Shown in pieces: positions 54,630-61,740 of a stretch of 64,000 nt of DNA. Made by a program: the position numbers and the translations under genes. The notes beneath the pieces were generated by a model. That model saw only the letters and a list, made by a program, of their open reading frames with translations. It was not told where the DNA came from and ran no database searches. Within the stretch, counting starts at the first letter, position 1. Each line of letters opens with the position of its first letter. Source of the DNA: JAWHTC01 sp032586155 (GTDB lineage Bacteria > Pseudomonadota > Alphaproteobacteria > Rhodobacterales > Rhodobacteraceae); the NCBI RefSeq assembly GCF_032586155.1, contig NZ_JAWHTC010000002.1, positions 248,001 to 312,000 of the forward strand. Reading direction: 5' to 3'.

Positions 54630-55430
54630 GTGACGACAAATTTCCTTCTTATCGGCATTCCTCTGACCGAGGAAAACTTCACTTCGCTGGCCGAAAATTT
54701 TTATGACAATCCCGAAACTGTAGTCACGAAGACCGCGTACGGCCATTCGGCAATGCTTCGCGATCCTTCCGGCAGCGAAATCTGGATGTATTTCGATAAT
54801 GACGGCGAGTTCCTAACAATGAACCCGTTCTTTTCCCGGGGCGAGCCTCCATTTGTATCCAAAGTTGCTCCCTCGGTCGGGCCAGAGCTACCTTACGGTG
54901 CTTTTGAGAGTTACGCCGCAATCGACATCCTGGAAAATGGAGAAACCGCCACCCGGTCAGGCGCACACTTCATCAATTTACCCCACTACGCACCATCTCC
55001 TGCAGGCAAAGCCTTGGCGAGACTTTGGGCTCCAAAACATAGAAAACGAACTCACACGATCGAAACTACAGCCGATCTCGTGATCTTCTCCCACGGAACC
55101 GAAATCTTCGAAACCGACAAAGACTTTTTTGATAGCCAAGACAGCGAAGTACAATATGGCATACCTTCTTTCATTCCCTTTGGGTTATTTGAAACGGCAG
55201 ATGGGTATGACAATTCGGTTGGTGGCGCCGGTCGAATAAAAGACTATGAAATGAACGTCATCGGAATGGGGAACACACCGTATCACTGGGCTTTAGTGGA
55301 CGGTATCGGAGGTAACTTCACGGTGGTTTGGGCCGAGCACATCGGCCCTCCGCCGCAACTTGGTTCGGTTCTCAGCTATGACGGCATGATGATTTCGCGG
55401 CAGATAGAAGACTCACCCAAAACCTCCTAA
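54630..55430 (+). CDS. Protein of unknown function, atypical composition
   Basis: A 266-residue protein with no signal peptide, membrane segment or motif I know. It has several aromatic-rich stretches (SEIWMYFDNDGEFLTMNPFF, SFIPFGLFETADGYDNS, VWAEHIGPPPQLGSVLSYDG). Base and codon use are clearly more A+T-rich than the neighbours, suggesting transfer. GTG at 54630 (MTTNFLLIG) has AAAGG eight bases upstream; GTG at 54612 is an alternative. It sits right after the duplicated rimO tail, so it may have arrived with it. Confidence 0.72.
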   Translation: MTTNFLLIGIPLTEENFTSLAENFYDNPETVVTKTAYGHSAMLRDPSGSEIWMYFDNDGEFLTMNPFFSRGEPPFVSKVAPSVGPELPYGAFESYAAIDILENGETATRSGAHFINLPHYAPSPAGKALARLWAPKHRKRTHTIETTADLVIFSHGTEIFETDKDFFDSQDSEVQYGIPSFIPFGLFETADGYDNSVGGAGRIKDYEMNVIGMGNTPYHWALVDGIGGNFTVVWAEHIGPPPQLGSVLSYDGMMISRQIEDSPKTS

Positions 55431-55457
55431 TGGTCGCGAAAACGCTTCGTACAAGCC

Positions 55458-55805
55458 TCACTTCCGCGCCCGCTCCAACGCCGTCCCTCCGGCCCATGTC
55501 CCATGCAACTCCCCCCCGGGCATCACAACGTAAACCACCGGCGTGTCCGCGCCCCAGTCCACTGTCACCACCCGGCCATCGCGCACACCAACCCCGGCAT
55601 AGCTCTGCTTCGCCACGATCCAGGCAAAGGCCACCGCGCCGCCGGTGCTTTCCTGAACCGTCAATTGCCCATTATAGGCCGACCCGTCCGGGTTGCGCCC
55701 CTCTACCTTGTAGGTTCCGGAGATATCCGCCGGAATGTCCTGCGCCAGAACCGGCGCGGCCAACAGGAACGGAACCGCCAGAAACAACCTGCGTGCAATC
55801 ATCAT
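55458..55805 (-). CDS. Small exported protein, unknown
   Basis: A 115-residue protein with signal peptide MMIARRLFLAVPFLLAAPVLAQ. The mature part (ISGTYKVEGRNPDGSAYNGQ, LTVQESTGGAVAFAWIVAKQ, YAGVGVRDGRVVTVDWG and VVYVVMPGGELHGTW) looks like a single small beta-barrel with a repeated Gly-Thr-Tyr/Gly-Thr-Trp pattern at each end, as in some exported lipocalin-like domains. The family is not named with confidence. Convergent with the foreign-looking gene at 54630. Confidence 0.75.
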   Translation of the reverse strand: MMIARRLFLAVPFLLAAPVLAQDIPADISGTYKVEGRNPDGSAYNGQLTVQESTGGAVAFAWIVAKQSYAGVGVRDGRVVTVDWGADTPVVYVVMPGGELHGTWAGGTALERARK

Positions 55806-55891
55806 GTGACCCTCCCCTCAAAAGAGTTTTTCGAAATGCGTCTCCCTGTAACACCGTTATGATACGCTTCCCTCAACCAAAGGAGAAGCCC

Positions 55892-56293
55892 ATGCCCGCC
55901 TATCTAAAGCGTTTCGCGACAAACCTGAATCACGGGTTTTTCGCGAAACGCGCGGACCCTGTTGATGTTGTGGGCGTTTCGAAACCAACCTGTGTCTCAG
56001 GTTAATTCCGAAACGCTTTGATCTATGATGTCGAAATCCACGACCCGGGACCCTACGGCGAGTTCATGAAACAGGTGAAGCCGCTGGTCGAACGGATGGG
56101 TGGCAAATACCTCGCCCGCGGCGGCGCGCATGAGGTTCTAGAAGGCGACTGGCAGCCCACCCGGATCGTGCTCTTTGAGTTTCCGGATATGGACAGCGCC
56201 CGCGCCCTGTTCACCTCGGACGCCTATGCGCCGTTGAAAGAGCTGCGCCGCACCTGCTCGACCGGCCACGTGGTCATCGTCGAGGGCGTTTGA
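55892..56293 (+). pseudogene. DUF1330 gene interrupted in codon 5 by a 114-bp palindromic element
   Basis: Joining 55892-55905 to 56020-56293 gives MPAYLIYDVEIHDPGPYGEF and on to HEVLEGDWQPTRIVLFEFPD and a normal end, a complete DUF1330 protein of about 95 residues. The AAGGAG site before ATG 55892 is intact. The inserted 114 bases keep the reading frame (38 codons) but bring one TAA at 56003, so the gene as written stops after 37 codons. A short product could start from TTG 56018. Whether the gene is dead, read through, or reinitiated is not decided by the sequence. DUF1330 is a dimeric ferredoxin-like (ABM-type) fold of unknown role. Confidence 0.85.
55906..56019 (+). mobile_element. 114-bp palindromic repeat element (double stem-loop)
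   Basis: The ends are perfect 11-bp inverted repeats, AAAGCGTTTCG (55906-55916) and CGAAACGCTTT (56009-56019). Inside are two stem-loops of similar design. In the first GCGTTTCGCGA (55909-55919) pairs with TCGCGAAACGC (55941-55951) and encloses AAACCTG/CGGGTTT; in the second GCGTTTCG (55974-55981) pairs with CGAAACGC (56009-56016) and encloses AACCTG/CAGGTT. No protein is encoded. No target-site duplication is seen; removal restores the DUF1330 gene exactly. Confidence 0.85.
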
Positions 56294-56304
56294 CGCCCGG
56301 CCAC

Positions 56305-56329
56305 CGTAGGGTGCGCGCTTGCACGCACC
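56305..56329. repeat. Mini-hairpin (GTAGGGTGCG variant) after DUF1330
   Basis: CGTAG then GGTGCG (56310-56315) and CGCACC (56324-56329). A variant of the hairpin family seen at 377, 21706 and 22628; here it follows the DUF1330 stop and could end its transcript. Confidence 0.5.
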
Positions 56330-56421
56330 GTCTGCGCCCCCGCACGACCCGATTGGTTGACCTCCTTGCCACACCGCGTCACTCTCGCCCGACCCCACGC
56401 GACGAACAGGAAAGCAGACCC

Positions 56422-56664
56422 ATGACCGACACCCCCGAGATCGCCCAGAAAGCCCCCTATGCCGTCGAGGTCGAGGAAGGCAAAAACTATTTCTGGTGCG
56501 CCTGTGGCAAGTCCAAGAAACAGCCCTTTTGCGATGGCAGCCACAAGGACACCGAATTCAGCCCGGTGAAATACACCGCCCCAGCCAGCAAGAAGGTGTT
56601 CTTCTGCGGCTGCAAGCATTCGGCCAAACAGCCGCTGTGCGACGGGTCCCATTCCAAGCTCTGA
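56422..56664 (+). CDS. Protein with two CDGSH iron-sulfur domains
   Basis: An 80-residue protein made almost only of two CDGSH motifs: CACGKSKKQPFCDGSH (ligands Cys26, Cys28, Cys37, His41) and CGCKHSAKQPLCDGSH (Cys62, Cys64, Cys73, His77). Each should bind a 2Fe-2S cluster with three Cys and one His, like the mitochondrial inner NEET protein. ATG at 56422 is chosen as the start nearest the family N-terminus; GGAAAGC lies upstream. Role probably electron transfer or redox sensing. Confidence 0.93.
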   Translation: MTDTPEIAQKAPYAVEVEEGKNYFWCACGKSKKQPFCDGSHKDTEFSPVKYTAPASKKVFFCGCKHSAKQPLCDGSHSKL

Positions 56665-56708
56665 GGTTTTCGAAACCCAAACCCACCGCGCGCCGGAGAA
56701 ACCTTTCG

Positions 56709-56815
56709 GCGCGTGAAATCCTTAAGACACCGAACGCCCGACAGATACCCGACAGGTAGCAGACGGAGTCCATACATCGGGTTTTTGGCTCAAACGGCGA
56801 TTCATTAACCTCAAG
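56709..56815. repeat. Dispersed ~110-bp repeat, copy 2, with 11-bp GACAG periodicity
   Basis: GACAGATACCC, GACAGGTAGCA and GACGGAGTCCA follow CACCGAACGC, and ATTCATTAACCTC ends the block, matching copy 1 at 11696. A stem-loop CGCGCCG/CGGCGCG (56689-56713) that may end the CDGSH transcript overlaps its left edge. This copy lies between convergent genes, so it is unlikely to be a promoter element. Confidence 0.7.
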
Positions 56816-57173
56816 GAAGGATGAACTGGCTCAGCACCACCAGCCAGGCGACCCCGGCGGCGAGCGAGGACAGGAACACGCCGGCGCTGGCCGCGTCCTT
56901 GGCCTTTTCGGCCATCGGGTGGATCTCTTCCGAGATGTAATCGACGGTGTGTTCAATGGCGGTGTTGATCAGCTCGAAGGCCATCACCAGCACGCCCAGC
57001 GACAGGATAAGGGCCCGTTCAGAAAGGGAAATCGGCAGGACAAAGGCCAGTGACGCCGACACCAGGTTGGCCCAGACCCAGGAGCGGAACGAATGCTCGC
57101 TCTGCCAGGTGCGCATCACCCCGCGCGAACTCCAGATGATCCGGTCCTTCAACCGTCGAAAGAAATAGAGCAT
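56811..57173 (-). CDS. dgkA: Diacylglycerol kinase, DgkA family
   Basis: Small integral-membrane kinase that phosphorylates diacylglycerol (or undecaprenol) to recycle lipids; 120 residues. Three membrane segments are visible (LVSASLAFVLPISL, LILSLGVLVMAFELINTAIE, VFLSSLAAGVAWLVVLSQF). The catalytic signature ELINTAIEHTVDYI and the following EKAKDAASAGV are present. ATG at 57173 has GGAGGGCGG upstream. The stop lies within the edge of repeat copy 2. Confidence 0.94.
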   Translation of the reverse strand: MLYFFRRLKDRIIWSSRGVMRTWQSEHSFRSWVWANLVSASLAFVLPISLSERALILSLGVLVMAFELINTAIEHTVDYISEEIHPMAEKAKDAASAGVFLSSLAAGVAWLVVLSQFILP

Positions 57174-57233
57174 TTCCGCCCTCCCCAAGTCTTGCGGGAA
57201 GGATGGTCGCAAACACTCTTCAAGGCAAGTCGC

Positions 57234-57536
57234 TCAGGCCGGAACCTTGTGCAGGCCCAGCACCTCGTCCTGCAACCGCTCCAACAGCCCCTTGTTGAGA
57301 CAGGATTCGTAGGCTTTGCAACGGGTTACAGCCTCGGTGGCCAGCCAGTGCTGACAACCTTCTACCATGTGGCAGGCACGGCAATTGGTGACCATTTCGC
57401 TGTAGTCCCTCGGCGTGAGCTGCCCGGTCGCCATCGCCTCGCTCAGGTTCACCCCCATGGCGCGTGCCGCTGACCGCGTCAGCCAGAAATGCGTTGCCGG
57501 GTCACCCAGTGGTATCTCATTGGATCTCATGATCAT
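57234..57536 (-). CDS. DUF6455-family Cys protein, paralogue 2
   Basis: A 100-residue protein of the Rhodobacterales DUF6455 type. C-x2-C-x5-C-x17-C is visible in NCRACHMVEGCQHW and further to YESC, the same spacing as in the gene just upstream, together with PLGDPATHFWLTRSAARAMG near the start. Four equally spaced Cys suggest metal or iron-sulfur binding, but this is not shown. Start at 57536; ATG at 57530 is possible. It overlaps the end of the upstream paralogue by 20 bases. Confidence 0.8.
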   Translation of the reverse strand: MIMRSNEIPLGDPATHFWLTRSAARAMGVNLSEAMATGQLTPRDYSEMVTNCRACHMVEGCQHWLATEAVTRCKAYESCLNKGLLERLQDEVLGLHKVPA

Positions 57537-57804
57537 TGTCCATCTCTTCAAATGCCCGCAAGGTGGCAAGGCTCAGGCGGTTGCGGCATTTCTCGGGCCA
57601 TTCAAACCCGCGCTTGTGCCCCTCTTTCAGAAACCGCTCGCATCCTTCGGTCCAGACACAGCCGCGACAGCGCTGCACCACTTCTGCCCAGGTTTCCTGA
57701 TCCAAATCACCGCGGGCACTGGCACGGGCCAAGTCCAAGCCGCTCTTGCCGGCCATCCGTTGAACCAACCAGTAATGCCGCCGGGTTTCTCCCAATGGCC
57801 TCAC
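57517..57804 (-). CDS. DUF6455-family Cys protein, paralogue 1
   Basis: A 95-residue paralogue of the next gene, sharing the PLG..RRHYWLVQRMAG start and the C-x2-C-x5-C-x17-C set at Cys46, 49, 55 and 73 (RCRGCVWTEGCERFL). GTG at 57804 is chosen: GGAGGG lies seven bases upstream and the product then begins MRPLGE, in register with its neighbour. A longer frame to 57858 would put that site inside the gene. Function unknown. Confidence 0.8.
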   Translation of the reverse strand: MRPLGETRRHYWLVQRMAGKSGLDLARASARGDLDQETWAEVVQRCRGCVWTEGCERFLKEGHKRGFEWPEKCRNRLSLATLRAFEEMDNDHEIQ

Positions 57805-57867
57805 GTCACATCCCTCCGTCAACCTCTTCAGGCTATCCGGGATCACCACGAATCGCATTGACCAAGA

Positions 57868-58233
57868 TCAATCCGGCGCTGTGCCCAGCGCGTCGAGGTA
57901 GGCGCGTACGCAGTCCTGAACCCGGCGAAATCGATCTCCGCCCAGTTTTGTTCCACCATACCAGCGGGTTACAACGATGACATGATTGCGCAGGTCCGCG
58001 CGCTCAAGCATTCGGACAATGACCATGCCAGCGCCGCTTTCTCCATCGTCACCTTTGATCGGCGTCCCATCAGCCAACAGAACTGCCCAGGTGTTATGCG
58101 TTGCCTTGGCGAATTTCTTGCTCTTCTTCAGGACTTTGAGAAAGGCGTCCACCTCGCCTCGGCTGCAGGCTGAGCCGCCCGAAACCGCGTATTTCGATCC
58201 CCGGTCGAACACCACATTTTCCAACTGCAGCAT
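57868..58233 (-). CDS. IMPACT/YigZ-family (UPF0029) protein
   Basis: A 121-residue protein matching only the N-terminal IMPACT domain of YigZ: ATHNTWAVLLADGTPIKGDD, GESGAGMVIVRML and VIVVTRWYGGTKLGGDRFRR. The C-terminal ferredoxin-like domain of full-length YigZ (about 200 residues) is missing, a form seen in some alphaproteobacteria. ATG at 58233 is chosen; a GTG at 58278 would add 15 residues. IMPACT proteins act in translational control in eukaryotes; the bacterial role is unclear. Confidence 0.85.
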   Translation of the reverse strand: MLQLENVVFDRGSKYAVSGGSACSRGEVDAFLKVLKKSKKFAKATHNTWAVLLADGTPIKGDDGESGAGMVIVRMLERADLRNHVIVVTRWYGGTKLGGDRFRRVQDCVRAYLDALGTAPD

Positions 58234-58363
58234 GGTCAGGACCACCAAGGCGGAATTGCCACCGTGGCCGTGGCGCACAGCAGGACGCTCGTGAATGACC
58301 GCTCTTTTCTCAATGCGAGGTTCCCATTGTTTTCGGTTTTCCAGGCGGCTGATCAGACCTGCT

Positions 58364-59095
58364 TCAAATCTGTGAGTTTACACGGCGCACGGTTTCAATC
58401 CGGGCCGCGTTCGGCGGGTGGGTTCCCAGGAACCGGTTGCCCGGATCGGGAATGCGGGTAAAAAACTCCGCGCCAACAAGCGGGTTGTATCCTGCCTTTT
58501 TGGTGATGATCGTACCCAGAGCATCAGCCTCCAGCTCGAATTCCTTGGAATAGCTGCGCGCACCCACCGCCGCGCCCAGTTCCTGCGCGCTTTGCACCGC
58601 GTTGGGGTCGGCCCCGGTCAAAACCGCCAGCCCGGCAAAAATCACCGCACCGGCCGCGGCGTTTTTCTGCTGGCGGTCTATGTGTCCGGCAACGTGATGC
58701 GCGGTCTCATGGCCCATGACGAAGGCAAGTTCATCTGCGTTGCGCACCGCCGCGATCAGCGCAAGATTGAAGGCGATCACAGGCCGTCCGTTCTTGTCCA
58801 GCGTCTGATAGGCATTGGGTGCCTTGCCCGGGGCCTCGTCGATGACGATCTGGAAATCGCAATTGGCACGCGGCACGCGGGCCCGGCATTCGCGTTCGGC
58901 CACCGGCTCGACCGTCTGCACAACGCTCACGAATTGCTTTGCCGCTTTCTGCGCCGAAACCTTTGCCGAAGTCGTCGTGGAACTTGCCTGTTGTGGTGCC
59001 TTAACAACAGGCGTCGCCGTCGTACTGATGCAACCCGACAGGAACACTGCGGCCAAAACCGGCCAAATTGCGCGTGGTTTCACTTGTCCTGTCAC
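58364..59095 (-). CDS. M48-family zinc metalloprotease lipoprotein
   Basis: A 243-residue peptidase of the M48 group (BepA/LoiP-like). LSGC at residues 19-22 is a lipobox, so it is probably anchored in the outer or inner membrane on the periplasmic side. The active site is HETAHHVAGH (His129, Glu130, His133) with the third ligand in EFELEADALG. GTHPPNAARIETV near the end is typical of the family. The GTG at 59095 is the longest start; GTG at 59083 is equally possible. Likely role is envelope protein quality control. Confidence 0.9.
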   Translation of the reverse strand: MTGQVKPRAIWPVLAAVFLSGCISTTATPVVKAPQQASSTTTSAKVSAQKAAKQFVSVVQTVEPVAERECRARVPRANCDFQIVIDEAPGKAPNAYQTLDKNGRPVIAFNLALIAAVRNADELAFVMGHETAHHVAGHIDRQQKNAAAGAVIFAGLAVLTGADPNAVQSAQELGAAVGARSYSKEFELEADALGTIITKKAGYNPLVGAEFFTRIPDPGNRFLGTHPPNAARIETVRRVNSQI

Positions 59096-59207
59096 TCCGC
59101 CTTATTCAACGCTCTGCGGTCCAAAATAGCACCAAGACCCGCACAAACCAGCCCCCTCACGGCAAGGTGACGGTTGCCAGCGGAAATCGGCGGATTATGC
59201 TGTTGTC

Positions 59208-59444
59208 ATGTTTAGCATTGAGCACGAATTCGACGCCACGGTGATTACCCTTGTGGATGAAGGCAACACGCCTCTTCTGGAAGATGTCATCGTCAACGCC
59301 TTTACCGAATGCGTCACGGTCGAACAGTTCGATCCCCGCACCGGCGAGACCCAGAAAATCACTCTGTCGATGAGCCAGCTCCGCGATCTCGGCGCCGCGC
59401 TGGATTTGCCCGAAGGGGTCTACACGCTGGCGCCCGAGGCGTAG
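59208..59444 (+). CDS. Small protein of unknown function
   Basis: A 78-residue acidic protein (FSIEHEFDATVITLVDEGNT, EDVIVNAFTECVTVEQFDPR) with no signal peptide. Codon use fits the genome and the gene is compact, so I regard it as real. It is divergent from the M48 gene. A conserved Rhodobacterales protein of unknown role is the best description I can give, and that is a guess from its appearance. Confidence 0.65.
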   Translation: MFSIEHEFDATVITLVDEGNTPLLEDVIVNAFTECVTVEQFDPRTGETQKITLSMSQLRDLGAALDLPEGVYTLAPEA

Positions 59445-59500
59445 GGCCTATACCGAGCGGGGTTTTTAGATCGGCGGGATGCAAGGTTAGTTGCCGGCCT

Positions 59501-59545
59501 GAAGCGGACGTCGAGAGTGGGCTCTGTTTAGCCCACGTCCGCTTC
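59501..59545. repeat. Nested palindrome (GAAGCGGACGT family)
   Basis: GAAGCGGACGT (59501-59511) is inverted at 59535-59545, and the inner GTGGGCT/AGCCCAC (59517-59523 and 59530-59536) forms a competing hairpin. It lies between convergent genes and could be a terminator or dispersed repeat; no second copy is in the window. Confidence 0.6.
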
Positions 59546-59579
59546 ACGCCAAATTCCGCCTTCGCGACTCTTAAATCCA

Positions 59580-59840
59580 CTATCCCTCGACCCGGAACAC
59601 CTTATCCCGCGCTGTCTGCCCCCGCACCAACATCAATTGCGATTTCGCGACCCCCAACGCCCTGGCCAACAGCTTTTGCACCGCTGCATTGGCCTTGCCC
59701 TCCTCGGGTAGCACGGTGACGTAGACCCGGACGGCGCCTTCCTCGTCAATCGCGACCCGGTTGCGCGATGCCTTGGGTGTCACCCGCACGGCAATCTCGG
59801 CGCCTGGTCGGGCGAGCAATTTGAGATCGTCAATGGCCAT
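59580..59840 (-). CDS. DUF167 (YggU) family protein
   Basis: An 86-residue YggU-fold protein. AEIAVRVTPKASRNRVAI, VRVYVTVLPEEGKANAAVQK and LLARALGVAKSQLMLVRGQT are the family pattern. No function is established for the family. ATG at 59840 gives MAIDDLKLL; the frame continues to 59933 but that part overlaps the leader of the divergent deacetylase-like gene. Confidence 0.9.
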   Translation of the reverse strand: MAIDDLKLLARPGAEIAVRVTPKASRNRVAIDEEGAVRVYVTVLPEEGKANAAVQKLLARALGVAKSQLMLVRGQTARDKVFRVEG

Positions 59841-59931
59841 GCCCCTGGCTATCCGGTTCAGCCAAGGTGTTGCAATCCATCGGTATCCACGCGCTAATCC
59901 CAAGCGCGGGGAATCGACAAGGGGGACCACC

Positions 59932-61041
59932 ATGACAACCGGCTTTTTCTGGGACGAGAAATGCTTCTGGCACGGCGGCGGCGCCTATGCGCTAACCCTG
60001 CCGCTGGGTGATTTCGTGCAACCACTGGCCGCCGGAGGCCTGCCGGAAAACCCGGAAACCAAGCGCCGCCTCAAGAACCTGATGTCGGTCAGCGGCATCG
60101 ACCAGGAGCTTGCGATGCAATCCGCCACACCCGCCACCTGGGGCGATCTGGCACGTGTGCATCCCGAAAGCTTCCTCACGAAATTCAAGGAAACCTCCGA
60201 CGCCGGCGGTGGAGAGCTCGGCCTGCGCACCCCGTTTCTGCGCGGGGGTTTTGAGATCGCCGCGCTATCGGCCGGTCTCGCCAAGGAGGCCCTGGCCCAA
60301 GTGCTCGACGGCACGCTCGACAACGCTTATTCGCTGTCGCGCCCGCCCGGACACCATTGCCTACCCGACTGGCCCAATGGTTTTTGCCTGCTGAACAACA
60401 TCGCCATCGCCATCGAGGCTGCCATCGCCAGCGGTCAGGCCTCCCGCTTTGCCGTTGTCGACTGGGACGTGCACCATGGCAACGGCACCGAAGCGATCTT
60501 CTATGACCGTGACGACGTACTGACCATTTCGGTGCACGAGGAACACAATTACCCCACCGACACCGGCGACATCACCGACCGCGGCACCGGTGCGGGCGCG
60601 GGTTACAACATGAACATCCCCCTGCCGCCGGGCGCGGGCCATAACACCTATCTCGAAACCATCGACCGCCTGGTAACCCCCGCGCTGCAAGACTTCGCCC
60701 CGGACGTGATCATCGTTGCATGCGGCTTTGACGCCTGTACGTTTGATCCGCTGGCCCACATGCTCTGCACCGCCGAAACGTTCCGCCAGATGACAGCCAA
60801 GATGATGGAGGTCGCTGACGAGACCTGCGACGGCAAGCTCGTCCTCGTCCACGAAGGCGGCTATTCCGAGGCTTACGTACCGTTCTGTGGCCATGCCGTT
60901 ATGGAACAACTCTCCGGCTCATCCCGTGCCGCCCCGGACCCGATGGCCGAGGTAGTCGCCCAGCGCCAACCCAACACCCGCCAGCAGGCCTTCTTTTCCG
61001 AGGTGATCACCGACATGGCCACCGAGCTTCTTGGTACATAA
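59932..61041 (+). CDS. Histone-deacetylase-fold amidohydrolase (class II-like)
   Basis: A 369-residue arginase/deacetylase-fold enzyme of the acetoin utilization/HDAC family, which removes acetyl groups from polyamines or other acyl amides. It has SLSRPPGHHCLPDWPNGFCL with the catalytic His pair, VVDWDVHHGNGTEAIFYDRD with the zinc Asp and His, and VACGFDACTFDPLA with the second zinc Asp. The His-His and the Tyr-supplying C-terminal HEGGYSE are in place. ATG at 59932 follows AAGGGGGAC. Possible substrates include acetylpolyamines; none is proven. Confidence 0.92.
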   Translation: MTTGFFWDEKCFWHGGGAYALTLPLGDFVQPLAAGGLPENPETKRRLKNLMSVSGIDQELAMQSATPATWGDLARVHPESFLTKFKETSDAGGGELGLRTPFLRGGFEIAALSAGLAKEALAQVLDGTLDNAYSLSRPPGHHCLPDWPNGFCLLNNIAIAIEAAIASGQASRFAVVDWDVHHGNGTEAIFYDRDDVLTISVHEEHNYPTDTGDITDRGTGAGAGYNMNIPLPPGAGHNTYLETIDRLVTPALQDFAPDVIIVACGFDACTFDPLAHMLCTAETFRQMTAKMMEVADETCDGKLVLVHEGGYSEAYVPFCGHAVMEQLSGSSRAAPDPMAEVVAQRQPNTRQQAFFSEVITDMATELLGT

Positions 61042-61047
61042 CCAACC

Positions 61048-61098
61048 CACCTCTTCCTCTTGCCACAAATATCCCGGGGGTGTGGGGGCTGGCCCCCA
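61048..61098. repeat. Dispersed intergenic motif, copy B
   Basis: CTCTTCCTCTTGCCACAAAT, ATCCCGGGGG, then GGGGGCTGGCCCCC form a conserved string ending in a short palindrome. It matches copy A at 18470 in the first 25 bases. It lies in the 120-base gap before the nitroreductase gene. Confidence 0.55.
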
Positions 61099-61161
61099 TT
61101 CCTGCCCTTGACCCACGCGTGTCGGGAGCACAACTAGTCAGCAACGAAAAGGAGACCGCCC

Positions 61162-61740
61162 ATGCCCACACCAAACCAAGCCGCGCTTGACTTCCTGCTC
61201 ACTCGTCGCTCCCGCCCGGCCAAAACCCTGCAAGCCCCCGCACCGTCCCGGGAAGAGCTTGCGCCGATCCTCACCGCAGCCGCCCGCACGCCGGACCATG
61301 GCAAACTGGAACCCTGGCGTTTCATCGTGATCGAAACCGGCGCCATGGCGCGCTTGGCCGACCTGACCGAGAAACACGCCCGCGCCGCTGGTCTTCCGGA
61401 TGAAAAGATCGAAAAGCAGCGCCAGCAATTCGACCAAGGCCACCTGGCGGTTGCCGTTATCGAGGTGCGTCGCGAAACCAAGGCCCTGCCCGCGATCGAG
61501 CAAACCTATTCCACCGGCGCTGTCTGCCTGGCGCTGTTAAATGCCGCGCTGGCTTCGGGCTGGGGTGCCAATTGGCTTTCCGGGTTTCCTGCCCATAACC
61601 GCAGCTTCACCGAAGAAGCGTTTGGCCTCGCCGAAAACGAATCCGTCGCCGGATACATCCATATCGCGACCGAAACCCGCATCCCGCCCGAACGCCCCCG
61701 CCCCGACATGGAAAGCATCACCACATGGCTCTCGACCTGA
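61162..61740 (+). CDS. Nitroreductase-family protein (YdjA-like)
   Basis: A 192-residue FMN-dependent nitroreductase-fold protein. Family features are LLTRRSRPAKTLQAPAPS, TPDHGKLEPWRFIVIE with the FMN-binding Arg and the closing GWGANWLSGFPAHN and ESVAGYIHIATE. The short form matches YdjA, thought to act on small quinones or nitro compounds. ATG at 61162 has AAGGAG upstream. It overlaps the next gene by 16 bases. Confidence 0.92.
   Translation: MPTPNQAALDFLLTRRSRPAKTLQAPAPSREELAPILTAAARTPDHGKLEPWRFIVIETGAMARLADLTEKHARAAGLPDEKIEKQRQQFDQGHLAVAVIEVRRETKALPAIEQTYSTGAVCLALLNAALASGWGANWLSGFPAHNRSFTEEAFGLAENESVAGYIHIATETRIPPERPRPDMESITTWLST

Noticed and set aside
55892..56005. 37-codon peptide MPAYLKRFATNL... 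as a real small gene
   Set aside because: Its first five codons belong to DUF1330 and the rest is the palindromic element; it is a product of the insertion.
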